Positions 1 to 11,111 of a stretch of DNA of 64,000 nucleotides are shown here, piece by piece. Numbering within the stretch: the stretch's first letter is position 1; every line of letters begins with the position of its first letter. The translations under genes and the position numbers were made by a program. A model generated the notes under the pieces. That model was not told the DNA's origin. It worked only from the letters and a program-made list of their open reading frames with translations, and searched no databases. Origin of the DNA: Incurvaria masculella (lineage: Eukaryota > Arthropoda > Insecta > Lepidoptera > Incurvariidae); contig OX335644.1 in the NCBI GenBank assembly GCA_946894095.1, positions 10,955,595 through 11,019,594 of the forward strand. The letters are read 5' to 3'.

Positions 1-517
1 GACGATACAGGGCGTAAAGTGATAAATAATACAGGAAGGATATATTTTATAGTGAACTAACATTGAGTTATCATGACTAAAACATGTTAGCATTCATAGT
101 TCTGTTTAGATTGCGATAAATTGGGTACATGCTCACGAGTTCATATGAAAGTTTAGATTTGATGTCATGTTTGCATATTGAAATAGGAAATTACTGAGCG
201 ATTTCATAGATGGAAAGATCTCTAATGTGATGCTGCACATTTATCGTCCAACCAATAAATGGGATGACGTAATAGAAGCTATAAAGTAAAACCATTAGAG
301 ACACCAACCATTACAGAGCATATACGTATTTTACATGTCATAATTTATACGTGCACAAATAAATAGAAATAATGTTATTTGAAATAATGTACCTTAATAA
401 TAAATGTAAATAGTGAATGAATGTTTCAAATAGGAGAATTGGTTCCTGAGATTACCTTCCACATATAAACAAACATACACGATCCATTGTCTCTATTTAC
501 AAAAATCGTTTTAGATA
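1..517. other. AT-rich intergenic DNA, no gene seen
   Basis: There is no coding frame of note and no repeat that I could match elsewhere in the window. It ends at the TA flanking the first transposon. Confidence 0.5.
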
Positions 518-519
518 TA

Positions 520-1018
520 CAGGGTGGTCCAAAAATCGTGGACCAAACGAAACAGGGAGGTAGAGGGGGTTATTTGCAGAAAAAACTCTCTCTGTGATAG
601 GGTCCTATCTTGATCTCTTTAAAAGTTATGACAATTTGAATGTTTTTGAATGATATTCCAAAATTTGTAAGAAGTAGGCAATTAAAAAAAAAGGGGGCAA
701 CTTAAAAGAATAATAAATTGTGTATAATTAATTCTGGGAAATGTATCATTACTAAAAAAAATATTTTGTAACAGTAGGCATCACTTTTTAATAGTAATTG
801 CATTTTATTCGATATTTTTTAAGCGTTACGAAAAAATTTTTATAAATTTATGAACTTACTGTGAAAAAAAAATGTATGGAAAAAAAATTACCCGTTATCA
901 AAAAAACTTGTCTATTTAATGTTGAATAAAATGTGGTATTAAACATTAGGTTTTGGTGGCACAATTTTTTTAATCCATTTTTCTTCATAGCAAAGCCTAA
1001 ATTAAGGTAAATTAGCGG
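520..1018. repeat. Left long terminal inverted repeat of the mariner-type element
   Basis: It reads as the reverse complement of 2577-3061, with small indels mainly in homopolymer runs. Shared landmarks include ACGGGTAAT near the middle and the CATAGCAAAG-CTAAATTAA block at the inner end. Confidence 0.85.
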
Positions 1019-1461
1019 ATTCCTAGTAAAAAAAAACAGACTGGGTTTTCCATAATATTATTCCATATAATGACTTGTATCGACAGAGATAGCAACAACA
1101 GTCGGCTCTATCTCTTCTAATATTTGTTTGAGAGAAAGAGAGAGAAAGATACTACCTGTATGTGTCCTTTTCACACTAAGGAACAATAATGATTGCTCAC
1201 TTCTCTGCTGCGTGGAATTCTTTTGTTGCTTATCTGCGCGGCGTGCTCTCTAATCGGTTTAGTTACTCGCTACCTACCTTTTACGGCGCACGTGTTTTCT
1301 GTTAATGTTCCCGACTAATTTTGCTGTTACTTGGACCTTGTGATCCCCTAACTTGTGACCCACGCTTGCTATACGGACTCTGTGATTTACTGGCTTCTTG
1401 TGACTTGTGCTTGCCTATACGGACTTTGTGTTGCCTGCCTGAATATCCGACTTGGCTGGAT

Positions 1462-2534
1462 ATGGCTGATGTAAGAAGAGTGGAGTACACCCAACGAGAG
1501 TATGCAGAAATGCATTACCTCTATGGGTTTTGCGATGGAAATGCTCGGGCTGCTGCCAGGGAATATCGCCGTCGTTATCCGAACCGTGACCGCTTTCCCG
1601 ACCACAGGATTTTTGTTCGCGTACACGCTGCTTACACGGGATGTTACTTGCCTGGTCAACATCATGCAGGAGATGGTCGTGGTCGGCCAGTTATTCATGA
1701 TGATCGCGAAGAAGAACAAATACTCCGTGAACTGGAAATGGACCCCACTACGAGTCAGCGTCGCATATCCCGAAACTTGGGTATTCCAAAAACGGTAGTA
1801 CAACGTTTCGCAAAGAGAAATCAATTACATACCACATACAACGAGTTCAAGCTTTACTCCCTGCAGACTTTGAAAACAGAGTGCAGTTTTGCAGAGAAAT
1901 GCTACAACGTCATAGAGCTGACCCCGAATTTTTCAACGAGTTTCAGAAGATTAGGAATATTTAACATTCACAACTTGCACTATTACGCTGTTGTGAATCC
2001 GCACATAGTTAGAAATGACAACTTCCAACACCAGTATGGCGTCAACATGTGGGCTGGGATCATTGGAGGACAGCTAGTGACGTTGGAAATCCCACCAAGA
2101 TTGAACGGCGCTCTGTATTTAGAATTTCTTCAAAATGATTTACCTGAATTATTGCGCCAAGCTGAAATTCCAGAGGATTTGGTGGAGAACATGTGGCTTC
2201 AACACGATGGCGCGCCACCACACTACGCTCGGGTGGTCCGCCAACATTTAAACGGTCAGTATCCAAATCGATGGATCGGTCGAGGTGGAACAATCCAATG
2301 GCCACCGAGATCTCCGGACCTAAACCCTATTGATTTTTTTTGTGGGGATATTTGAAAGAAGTGGTGTACGCACAAGAAAACTTAACAGTGCAAGAGTTAA
2401 GAGCTAAAATCGATATAGCGATTGAAAATGTGAAACGCCACAGAAACGCATTTCGAAGACTAAGAAATAATTTCATTAGACGATGTCGTGCATGCATCGC
2501 TGCTAGAGGGAGGCATTTTGAACAATTTTTGTAG
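1462..2534 (+). pseudogene. Broken mariner-family transposase (DUF4817-type helix-turn-helix plus DDE domain)
   Basis: The frame probably starts at the ATG at 1462. The first about 55 residues match the insect DUF4817 helix-turn-helix pattern (REYAEMHYLYGFCDGNARAA, then REYRRRYPNRDR). A second HTH follows (TSQRRISRNLGIPK). The nuclease half shows VNMWAGI, the second catalytic D in WLQHDGAPPHY, WIGRGG, and the third D in PPRSPDLNP, with 36 residues between these two by my count. There are three defects. A frame change near 1832 moves the linker into another frame. The stretch that should carry the first catalytic D, between FNEFQKI and GIFNIHN around 1943-1958, is missing. One T is lost from the poly-T at 2334-2341, so LWGYLKEVVY and the C-terminus (2340-2534) continue in a different frame. 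The last break could be a homopolymer sequencing error; the deletion is not. Confidence 0.85.
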
Positions 2535-2576
2535 AAAATAAAATGTACGAATTTAATAATGTTTTATTTTAATATC

Positions 2577-3061
2577 CTCTGATTAATCTTAATTTAGACT
2601 TTGCTATGAATAAAAATTTATTATAAAAAAAGTTGCCACAAAAACCTAACCACATTTTATTCAGCATTAAATAGGCAAGTTTTTTTGATAACGGGTAATT
2701 TTTTTGCTATACATTTTTTTTTCACAGGAAGGTCATAAATGTATAAATAATTTTTCGTAACGCTTAAAAAATATTGAATAAAATGCAATTACTATTAAAA
2801 AGTGATACCTACTGTTACAAAATATGTTTTGTAGTAATGATACATTTCCCAGAATTAATTATACACAATTTATTATTCTTTTAAGTTGCCCCCTTTTTTT
2901 TAACTACCTACTTCTTACAAATTTTGGAATATCATTCAAAAACATTCAAATTGTCATAACATTTAAGGAGATCAAGATCCCTATCACAAAGAGAGTTTTT
3001 TCTGCAAATAACCCCCTCTACCTCCCTGTTTCGTTTGGTCCACGATTTTTGGACCACCCTG
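2577..3061. repeat. Right long terminal inverted repeat of the mariner-type element
   Basis: It is the inverted partner of 520-1018. It begins just after the transposase stop and its likely poly(A) signal, and ends GGACCACCCTG followed by TA. Confidence 0.85.
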
Positions 3062-3065
3062 TATA

Positions 3066-4600
3066 TGTATATGCATAAATATTTCCTATGTTAATTTTAA
3101 ATAAGGTAAATTTCAAAATATTTTGTTAATAAGGGGCAGTGGTTCCGGAGAGTTACTGATAACCGGCCGCGGCATTCTATTCGACTTCTCAGTATCCATG
3201 GCAACACTCGTATTTCCGCTTGAGGGTTGGCTGCGTTCCGAATTTCATCGAAGGTGCAAAACAGGAAGCATGCTGACTGTGTTTTCCTTGACTTGTGCTA
3301 TCGCTGCACCTCTTCGAAATTCAGTCTTCAGCTTTTCCAGCAGAGCTCTCAGAATACGTGATATAGGCAAATCCGACAAACTAAATACTATAGTTATATC
3401 CTGCAAAACAGTGACATTCATTTAAATTTTCAACCCGAGTCTAACTCAAGGCCACAGCTCGACGTCGCTGACGAATATTATTCAGGTATAAAGTATATAC
3501 AATACATGTTAGTCTTTAAATAATAGCTGTGTGCATTTTTGCGTAAGGGAGTGGAAACAAAAGTGAGAGGGTGGTGAAAGGTGGGTTTCAAACAACATCA
3601 CAAATCAATAAAATAAAACCAAAAGATTAAGTATTTCGCTTTAGATAAGGAATAAACTCAGTCCTTAGAAAATATTACGTAAATGAGATTATATTCAAAC
3701 TGAATATTGTAGGACACGGACGACATCAAAGACACTCCAAATTAGCTGTTTACCACAAGCAAGCAACAAGTTTAGCGGCAAGTTCAAAGGACCACCCAGG
3801 CCCAAGGGCGGAAAATTAGCCCGTATTGAAATAGCGAGATATTTAAATATATTTGCTCTTGAAACAATGAGATACTGTAACCTAAATTGTACAAAAAAAT
3901 ATTTTAAAATAATTTTAAGTTTAAAAATATATTGAGTTCAGAATAAAATATGTTTGTTTTGTGAAATTCATTACATTTCCGTAAAAGTACCATGATTATT
4001 GGCGTCAATATATTTTTCACAAGATGCTGATAATCACATGCTAGTTACTGGACTTTTTTTTATTTTAATAAAAATTTTCTTTTTCTTGTTGCTTAGACAT
4101 TCTCGGATTACAAATGTATGGAACGAACGAAAAACTACCGACAACAAAATTAGTGTACATTGTGATTCCTCAAATGATATGGGTATCTAAAAGTTATAAC
4201 ATTATTGTTGTCAGTAAAATGTACTTGTTCGCTGAAAACAAATAAGTTTACGGTTTGAGATAAAGCTTTTAAATTATAATTTTTTGAATATCGCGGAAAA
4301 AATAGTTTTTGAAAATAGAAAACCTTGTCACATTAATGTTTGGTATTAGAGTCACGTTTAACATCTCTTAGTTTAGGATTTCTGAGAGTAGATTTAGGTC
4401 TAAGAAACCCTTATCAAAAGCTTGAGCCACTCGGAAACCATTTGTATTCATTGTACGAGCAATACTTGGTTCGATCCGCGCACGTGCCTTCGTGCCCCAG
4501 AAGTTATCTGTCATGAAATTATGGCCAAGGTGATTCCAGTCAATGAGTAACATTTCCATTGCTTTTATGTAAAATTAAAATATATTATACACTATTAAAC
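3066..4600. other. Intergenic DNA, no gene seen
   Basis: Only short chance frames occur here. 3130-3420 is less AT-rich than its surroundings but has no recognisable product. Confidence 0.4.
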
Positions 4601-4616
4601 CATGTTCTTGGTTTTT

Positions 4617-5024
4617 TTTAATGGAACCTGACATGGATAGCTAATACCACACAACTACCGTTATAATATCAGCCTAATACACCACATTCCCGAAGGAATT
4701 AGGTGCCATGCCAGGAGCTTCTCTTTATGAGCACGGCTACATTGAACTGGAAGGAAAACACGGACAATTTTTCATTGCCGCTTCAACCATAGTTTCATCC
4801 AATGCGGTGGTACCAACCCGGGCGGGGATAACCCTACCACCTAGTAGGGGGAGGGGCCCTACAGTTGTACATGGGTTCCGAACCATCGAACAGCTCGCAT
4901 TCGTAACGAAATGCACTTACCAACTCAGAAAGAGAAAGAAAGTAGTGCATGACCGGGCGAGGATTTGAACCCGGACCTCTCGGATGAAAGGCAAGTCCTC
5001 TAGCCCCTAGACCACGAGCTGTTC
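4617..5024 (-). mobile_element. SINE with tRNA-Glu-like head (full-length copy)
   Basis: Read on the minus strand, it begins with a tRNA-like head (5021 down to about 4952): an A-box region GTGGTCTAGGGGCTAGAGGA, a CTTTCAT anticodon loop (TTC, glutamate) and a B box GGGTTCAAATCC. The body follows, with landmarks CCCGGGTTGGTACCA-like and GAACTGGAAGGAAAACACGG on the plus strand. The tail is ACATGGATAGCTAATACCACA (plus strand). The same body recurs in about 15 places in the window, several with the same head. Confidence 0.85.
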
Positions 5025-5025
5025 A

Positions 5026-6340
5026 TGTTATGCATTGTTATGCTCACAATCGTTATAATTAGGATTTATGGGTAACAAAAAATAATTACCATGACCAGCT
5101 TAACTGATTAAAGTAAAGCTGTCGCCCTTTACGCCCTGTACCGGTCTAATGGCGAGTACCACGTGGACTATGTCCACTCCAACTTTTCTAGATTGGTACC
5201 GGAGCTGTAATACACGCTGGCAATCACGATTAAATAGGACCCGGTAATTTATCGGATGGTAAAAAGGAGTAATATTTCGACATTCGCCTGAAAAACTGCC
5301 TTGTTATCATGTCGTAATCTAAGTTAAGTGTTAATACTTTCTGTTTTAATATAGTTGTTAATACAAAGCGGGCGATTTCTATAACTTTTAAGCCTGTTTA
5401 AAGATCTGTTCCTCATTTAGGACCCTAGCTTTCCACATCCTATTGCAATTCCTGAGGTGCCACCCGATCCTCAGAGTTGAGAGACGGTAATTCGGGACAA
5501 AATAGTGGGCGGACACCTTCACGAAATCAATTAAACCGTCCCTAAAATATAATATATATATATAATAATATAATAATAATATATATATATATATATAATA
5601 AAAGCTGTCCTGAGAAATAAGCTCGATTCGTTATAATAACAACTTATTTTGATGCTTCAACAATTTTTTTCTGACAACGTGATTTTTGTCACTTTGTCAG
5701 CCTACTTTTTTCTCAGTGCTGCCACTTTATTCTATTGTTCTTATAGTTGGACCCGGGCAGGTGGCGCTGTGGTCGATTTCCAGATTTTTTTAAATTTACC
5801 GTTCGAATAACACTCCCGCGAAAGTTTCTGATCGAATTTTAACGGGATCCGCTAGGGCGAATGTCCAAAACGAAATTCGCTCAAGCGAAGCGTGGAACCT
5901 CAGCTAGTCAAAAATAAAAATTAACGAAATGAGAATTATTTATTACCGCATCTGAGCATTGCTCAACAAGACCGTCGAATAGTGAACGTCGCTCCGCCGC
6001 AAATTGCTCGGCAGAGTAGAGCCGGTGATTAAGAGTGAGTCGCTAGTGTCGTAGGAGCATCGATTAATCAGACGCCCGAAATGTAAAGCTCGCGTCATGA
6101 TAGGCAATTATTTCACAACTAGCTGCAGCCACTAACTTTCAGTACGAATAGTTAACGAACTATTCATGATTCTATCCCTAAAGCGTCTCAGAAATTATAG
6201 CTTGTCGTTATAACCTTACACAATTATCTGGGTGGAGTGCACCATATCTAGTTATTGTTAGCTGTTATTGGAGTGCAACATCTATGGTTGTTTTAAATCG
6301 GTTCTTATTTTTTAGATTAGAAGAAATAACATAGATATAT
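5026..6340. other. Intergenic DNA with an AT dinucleotide run
   Basis: There is an AT/TA microsatellite at about 5549-5602. I see no coding frame or repeat family in the rest. Confidence 0.4.
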
Positions 6341-6344
6341 AATC

Positions 6345-6835
6345 ATTTTCAGTTCCAGTTTCTTTATTTCTTCCATTAGATGTATATTACACATCCGGAT
6401 TCGTCTTTTTTTTTCCTGTCGGTTCGATTTTGAATTTGTGTATTGACCTGAATTATTTATAATTGATTTTAAAATATGATATTGTGGAAAATTTGTTCAT
6501 TGTGTAATGTTGTATTCTAGATTTAAGCATAAATTTTGTACGTATGAGGTCCCAGTTTTGCTAGGACCCTTATAAAAAAAGAAAATGACGTTGTCTAAGT
6601 GTAACAAAGTGTACCTAAGGACGAATAAAGAATTGAATTGAATTGAATTGAATTACTTCTGGCCAAGAAGAGCCGACAAGAAACTTCGTCAGGTTGGTCA
6701 TTGTATTATTTATTTTCCATTGATACTTACAAACTTGTTTACAGTGATGGATTGATTACTACAGCTCACAAAGAAATTATAATAAGAACATTACATACAT
6801 TGGTGAAGAGCAAACTCTTGACTACGATAATGACA
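6345..6835. repeat. Interspersed repeat, first copy, split by a nested insertion
   Basis: It matches 32520-32785 closely: CTTCCATTAGATGTATATTA, then CCTGTCGGTTCGATT, GAAGAGCCGACAAGAAACTT and GAGCAAACTCTTGACTACG. In this copy about 220 bp (roughly 6432-6652) interrupt the sequence after CCTGTCGGTTCGAT. The second copy lacks that insert. Confidence 0.75.
6432..6652 (+). mobile_element. Nested retroposon-like insertion with (GAATT)n tail
   Basis: This is the extra stretch inside the repeat at 6345-6835. It ends in AATAAAGAATT followed by repeats of GAATT, the kind of 3' tail that LINE- or SINE-mobilised copies carry. No coding potential is seen, which fits a 5'-truncated insertion. Confidence 0.6.
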
Positions 6836-6846
6836 TATCTATAACA

Positions 6847-7150
6847 TTAAGGTGGATCATAAATCTTGATTAAATAAGCTATGTCTGATGACTAATCTTT
6901 TTACGATGTTCTTACTTTCTCATTGCGTAATCCACCTCCAAAGTTATTGTATAAAACGCGCGAAATATTCGAACTTTCGGACCTTATAACTTAGAAACCA
7001 AACACAATTTTACAATGCCAATGGTCATCAGACATCTAGTTCGATGAAATAAAGCTATTTTGAGCAAAATTTTGGATCTCTGACAAGAAATATGGGCGTG
7101 ATCTTCTTTCCCCTTTTGTATGGGGAGATGAGCGGGTTGGGCCACCTTAA
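6847..7150. mobile_element. TTAA-flanked MITE, internally deleted copy
   Basis: It starts TTAAGGTGG and ends GGTTGGGCCACCTTAA, matching both termini of the longer copy at 51699-52245. It lacks about 240 bp of the left interior. TTAA at both borders suggests a piggyBac-like target site (inference). Confidence 0.7.
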
Positions 7151-7673
7151 CCTGAGGTGTTGCACTCCAGCCTAATAGTTCTGAAGTATTATTAACAGTC
7201 ATACGTCTCAAACACAATGTGATTCCGATAATAACAACCGCCTTGCAACGTTAAAATATACCTGACTAAGGTTATTAGTTACTCTAACTGAGTGAAAACA
7301 GCCTTAAACATGAAATGTTACTGTTTGTTTTAAATGTTTTTTAACTGTGTTTTGTTTTGTCTTACTGTATCCTGTGATAAAACAGTTTCTGGCCTCAGTA
7401 TTTTTCATTCTCACTTACGTCTTAAATTCAGTGAAAAGGTACCGTATAACCTGATTACTGTACCTCGTGAAACTGGACAGTTGCAAGCCTGATTTGTAGT
7501 CAGCCGTAATTGAAAATCATCTGATCTGTCACACGTGTTATTTTCACCAACCGGTACTTACCTTAATACATTTAAGAGTAATGAGAATACTCAAAATAAA
7601 TTACTGAATTTTAACTGTGCTACATTAGAGAACAGTTGCTCATCATTTTTTTTCAGTGAAGCAGAAAAAGTTT

Positions 7674-7765
7674 GCCATGCGAAGACCTTGCTTATATTTC
7701 ACGGATACATTGAAATTGGTGGAAAACACGGACGCTTTTCATTGCCGCTTCGACCATCGCTTCGC
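7674..7765 (-). repeat. SINE body fragment
   Basis: It contains the shared body (TGCCATGCGAAGACCTTG, GGAAAACACGGAC, CATTGCCGCTTCGACCATCG) without head or tail. Confidence 0.7.
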
Positions 7766-7933
7766 CGTTCAGCCAGCCGTGAGAATAGCACAATTAGGAT
7801 ATATTTATGGACGATAATATTATAAGACATTTAATTATGAGTGACTTAGACTTAGTATCAATATTAATTATAATTTTATGGGACAATTCACCTGCGTAAT
7901 AAGTACATTATTATTATTTAAATAATCTCGCCG

Positions 7934-8158
7934 GTGGGTGCAGGCCGTTGTGGCGGCACTCTCCCTGGCAACGTGAACCAGGCTTCGAACGATGAGTTGT
8001 GGTTCTGGGAAGCGCCGCATCCGCCGGACTGCTGGGCGCTGGCCCGCAGGTCACTTTGCGCGCGTCGCCTGGTGAAGCGCCTCGGTCCTCCGGCGGCGGA
8101 GGTCGTCTGCAGACAGCAGCCCGCCGACCTCAAGCACGCCGGAGAAGTGGTCCGATGA
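7934..8158 (+). other. GC-rich open stretch, possible orphan exon, unrecognised
   Basis: This is a sharply GC-rich island in AT-rich DNA with an open frame of about 74 codons ending TGA. An acceptor-like TGCAG lies at 7938-7942. The frame reads with plausible coding composition (for example EAPHPPDCWALARRSLCARR), but I recognise no family, and the minus strand is also open. It may be an exon of an unseen gene, a decayed retrocopy or chance. Confidence 0.25.
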
Positions 8159-8429
8159 TGTTATTTGTGTGATATATTCATCAGATAATAGACGGATTCA
8201 CATAGATTGACGTAAAAATATATTGCCGTGGATCCAGTAAACTTGTCACATGGGATTTTTGTCGAAAACCTTTACACAATAAACGTTACAAAATATTATG
8301 TTATCCTGTATTACGGTTAATGCTAATCTACTATAATACTCGACGACCTCAATACCTCAGATCAAAAAGGAAGGAAATGTGCCATCCCGCACACTTACTA
8401 TGACACCCGCTTACCCCAATTTCGTAAAA

Positions 8430-8575
8430 CTAACTTATTTATTTATATAAGTTTATTGCACTCAAAAAACATTCGGGCAAAAGGTACAACTTAATGCCGG
8501 AGGCATTTTCTACCAGTCTACCTTTGGGTATCGTGAGCAGTAGTGCGAGTAGTAACTATGGAGAAATAGCTTTAG
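8430..8575 (-). repeat. LINE 3'-end-like interspersed repeat
   Basis: It contains TTTATTGCACTCAAAAAAC and CGGAGGCATTTTCTACCAGTC, a block I associate from memory with moth LINE 3' ends. It lies just downstream (minus sense) of the reverse-transcriptase fragment at 8847-9170, which fits one decayed element. Confidence 0.45.
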
Positions 8576-8846
8576 AGGAAACATAATTCCTACACAATAT
8601 ACAACAAATACACATTATACTAAAACTTAAATATATAACTTATATAACTGTACATAAATATAACTACATAAATATCAATAAATAAATACTAAATACTACA
8701 TATATATATTATAAAAACAAATAAAAGATGATACTTAATACAATATAATTTTAAGGAAAAAAAATATATATATTGGCAAAAGAAATAAAAAAATAAAAAT
8801 AAATACTGACCAACTTAAAGAAGTATGAGGGAGAAAATTAAAGAAA

Positions 8847-9170
8847 TCATAAAGACAGAAAATAAGCTTTGAGATTTTTTTTAAAAACATAGATAGAGGG
8901 GGAATTTCGTAAATGGGGAGGTAGCTGATTCCACTGCCTCGCAGCGTGCACTGTAAAGGAGTCTGAATACGTGGAGGATGTGTGCGAGGGAATGGCCAGT
9001 ACCGAAGAGCCGGTCGATCTAAGTGGGAGACCATGTGAGCAAAGATATGAAAACCGATTACGAAGGTACGAGGGAGCATTGGGATCATTAAGGATGCTGT
9101 AGAGAAGTGAAAGGACATGAGTATTCCTTCGGTGACGAATATCGAGCCATTGAAGACGAGTTCGGAATTC
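8847..9170 (-). pseudogene. LINE reverse-transcriptase C-terminal fragment
   Basis: The minus-strand frame reads FRTRLQWLDIRHRRNTHVLS, then LLYSILNDPNAPSYLRNRF, and later ARQWNQLPPHLRNSPSIYVF before a TGA at 8847-8849. The motif WNxLPxxxR followed by xxxFKxxL is typical of the C-terminus of insect non-LTR retrotransposon polymerases. No catalytic YADD domain is present, so this is a 5'-truncated dead copy. A different reading frame of the same stretch is longer but does not resemble any protein. Confidence 0.75.
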
Positions 9171-9987
9171 AGAGATGTGATCAAATTTACGAAGCCCAAA
9201 TAATAATAATAATAATAAATCTTTATTTCACTGATTAAGCAAGTTCAGTACAAGTACAAGAATAATAAACAAAACAACAGGTTTCAGATAGTGTAGTAAT
9301 GTAAGTATGTATCGTGTTCATTGAAGAATATTTTTGCTTTATACTTTAACATGTAGTAGTTAAATTTTGTAGGATCCCTGTCTCCCAAAATAGGATTCCC
9401 TGTGCTATGGGAGAGAGGGTCTTTCGTCGGAAGATAGTAGGTTATAGTTGAGAGTAGTGTAGGTGTTTTTTTTCCAGATAATATTAACATATATTATAAA
9501 GTGTATAAATACATTGTTCGCATATCCAAGCAATTCATGTTCAATACACTGTATTTCATTAAAAATGTTAGTGTTACTTGGCTCCTGGTATTAACCAGCT
9601 GCAAGATAAATGAATCACAGTTGAGGGTAAGTACAAAGAAATCTGTAGAAGTTATAACTTGCGTTACATAAGAGTTTTTAGGACATTGACGTCGTTTTAA
9701 ATTTGATTAATTTTAGGAATTATTTCAGTGTGTTTGTTGTGGTATCTATTTAATGAGCGAGAATGTAGCATTGCATAACAATAAATGTAACATAGTAGAA
9801 TGTTTTTCCATATACATCCTATAAAACACAACCTAGCAATAAATACATATAATAAATAGTATAATTTTGTTATTTTTAGATTATATTTTTTTTTCGAGAG
9901 GAATTTGTCATTGTAGTATTGATAGTTTTGATCTATTAATATGTGTGTGTATTAGAACTCAACTGAGTTGAAGTGACTATTTGTACA

Positions 9988-10672
9988 TTACTTTGTTATA
10001 GTTAATAGATTCTCGGTACTGTTGTAATCTAGATCTGTTAGCCAATTTGTAATAGTTTTTTTGCATTGGTAGCTTGATAGGTCCTTTATATTACAAATTT
10101 TATGGACATAATTATAGATGTATGGGCCGAGGAACGAGTGAGATCTTTGTGCAAAAGCTGTTTTAGTTTGAGGTACTACCCAGGTATCTAATCGTTTTGA
10201 TCGAGAGTTTGAAGTGTTGATGTGTAAGGAAGCTTCTTTGTGAAAATTAAGCGTGATACATTTAACGTATAATTTTCTTACAGGCAGTAAATTGCATTCA
10301 TTGTAAAGTAATTCCGTAGGATATCGAAAGTGTTTGCGATGCATAACTTTTATAACAGCTCTTTGAGCCCTTTCAACTTTAAGCATTGCGGTCTTGAAAT
10401 ACGTAGCGGATACACACGTTGAGGAGGCGGTCGAGTTTGTTAAGGAGCTCTTGATTGAGGTCAAGATAGCACACGTCACCATAATCAAGTAAAGGGAGAA
10501 GCAAGGATTGTGCAAGCGTAATTTTGGTAGCGAAAGGAATAAAGTTCTTTAAGAGTTTCAGAGTATGCATGCTAGCAAACATTTTGCGGCTTACTACTAC
10601 TAACCGATGTCGGGAACTTCCATCCTTTTTTTTAACCACGACCGCATTTAAATCTTTTGACAACGCGGACAA
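9988..10672 (-). pseudogene. Degraded LINE reverse-transcriptase C-terminal region, frameshifted
   Basis: Two overlapping minus-strand frames are each recognisable. 10672-10379 reads LLPLLDYGDVCYLDLNQELL and LDRLLNVCIRYVF, the post-palm 'thumb' segment of CR1/Jockey-like polymerases. 10515-9988 continues with VERAQRAVIKVMHRKHFRYP, LLPVRKLYVKCI and a C-terminal tail. One frame change near 10380-10400 separates them, so no intact product remains. The AAT-repeat at 9201-9218 and the AT-rich stretch to 9988 may be part of the same retroposed copy. Confidence 0.7.
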
Positions 10673-10685
10673 TTGCTTCGATTAA

Positions 10686-10775
10686 TCAATGCAATGGTAC
10701 TAACCCGTGCTGGATTAACGCTACCACCTAGTTAGCAACGAAGGGCATCTGCGGTATCGCTTGGGTTCAGAACCA
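10686..10775 (-). repeat. SINE body fragment
   Basis: It holds GCAATGGTACTAACCCGTGC and GCTACCACCTAGT from the shared SINE body. Confidence 0.6.
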
Positions 10776-10827
10776 AGAAATAACCCACATTCTCACTCAA
10801 TTCATTCTTAATTAAGAAGTTAATAGC

Positions 10828-10936
10828 TGTATTCAGAATGGGAGGATTAACTTTAATCCACCGGACTAACCCGATTTTTGTATGGTTAGTCCGGTGTTAA
10901 TCTCTTACTAAGTTTTGTCAAGTGCTCTCTGAATAC
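10828..10936. mobile_element. Small palindromic MITE (GTATTCAGAG ends)
   Basis: It runs from GTATTCAGAATGGG to CTCTGAATACG, with the central foldback CCGGACTAAC / GTTAGTCCGG. Related to 17745-17830, 39231-39360 and 39737-39832. Confidence 0.65.
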
Positions 10937-10994
10937 GATTGAAAAAGTTTAATGTACGGGTAAATGTAGAATTATTAGGTTTATATTATATTCC

Positions 10995-11110
10995 TGCCTT
11001 CAGAATGAATATCATAAATAAATAAGAAAAACAGCTAATCTGGTTATTTGTAGCTGCACACCCCCTCTTAGCTGTTTTTCTTATTTATTTATGATATTCA
11101 TTCTTCAGGC
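10995..11110. repeat. Perfect 35-bp inverted repeat (long hairpin)
   Basis: The arms 11002-11036 and 11070-11104 are exact reverse complements (from AGAATGAATATCATAAATAA to AACAGCT). The loop is 33 bp. The complementarity continues imperfectly outward. A perfect arm suggests a recent palindromic insertion or gene-conversion event. No coding content. Confidence 0.85.
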
Positions 11111-11111
11111 A

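Larger units (their letters stand above)
520..3061 (+). mobile_element. Degraded mariner-type transposon with about 490-bp terminal inverted repeats
   Basis: The element starts CAGGGTGGTCCAAAAATCG and ends with the exact complement, and is flanked on both sides by TA (TATA at 516-519 and 3062-3065), the target duplication of Tc1/mariner elements. The two ends are inverted copies of each other over about 490 bp, far longer than the roughly 30 bp of typical mariners. Between them lies one transposase frame on the plus strand. It has two internal breaks and a missing catalytic segment, so the copy cannot make active enzyme. Confidence 0.88.

Noticed and set aside
4952..5021. Functional tRNA-Glu gene
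   Set aside because: It is followed by the SINE body and lacks a matching acceptor stem.
8735..9199. 154-codon hydrophobic minus-strand frame as a membrane protein
   Set aside because: The neighbouring frame on the same strand carries the LINE WNQLP motif; this one is its shadow.
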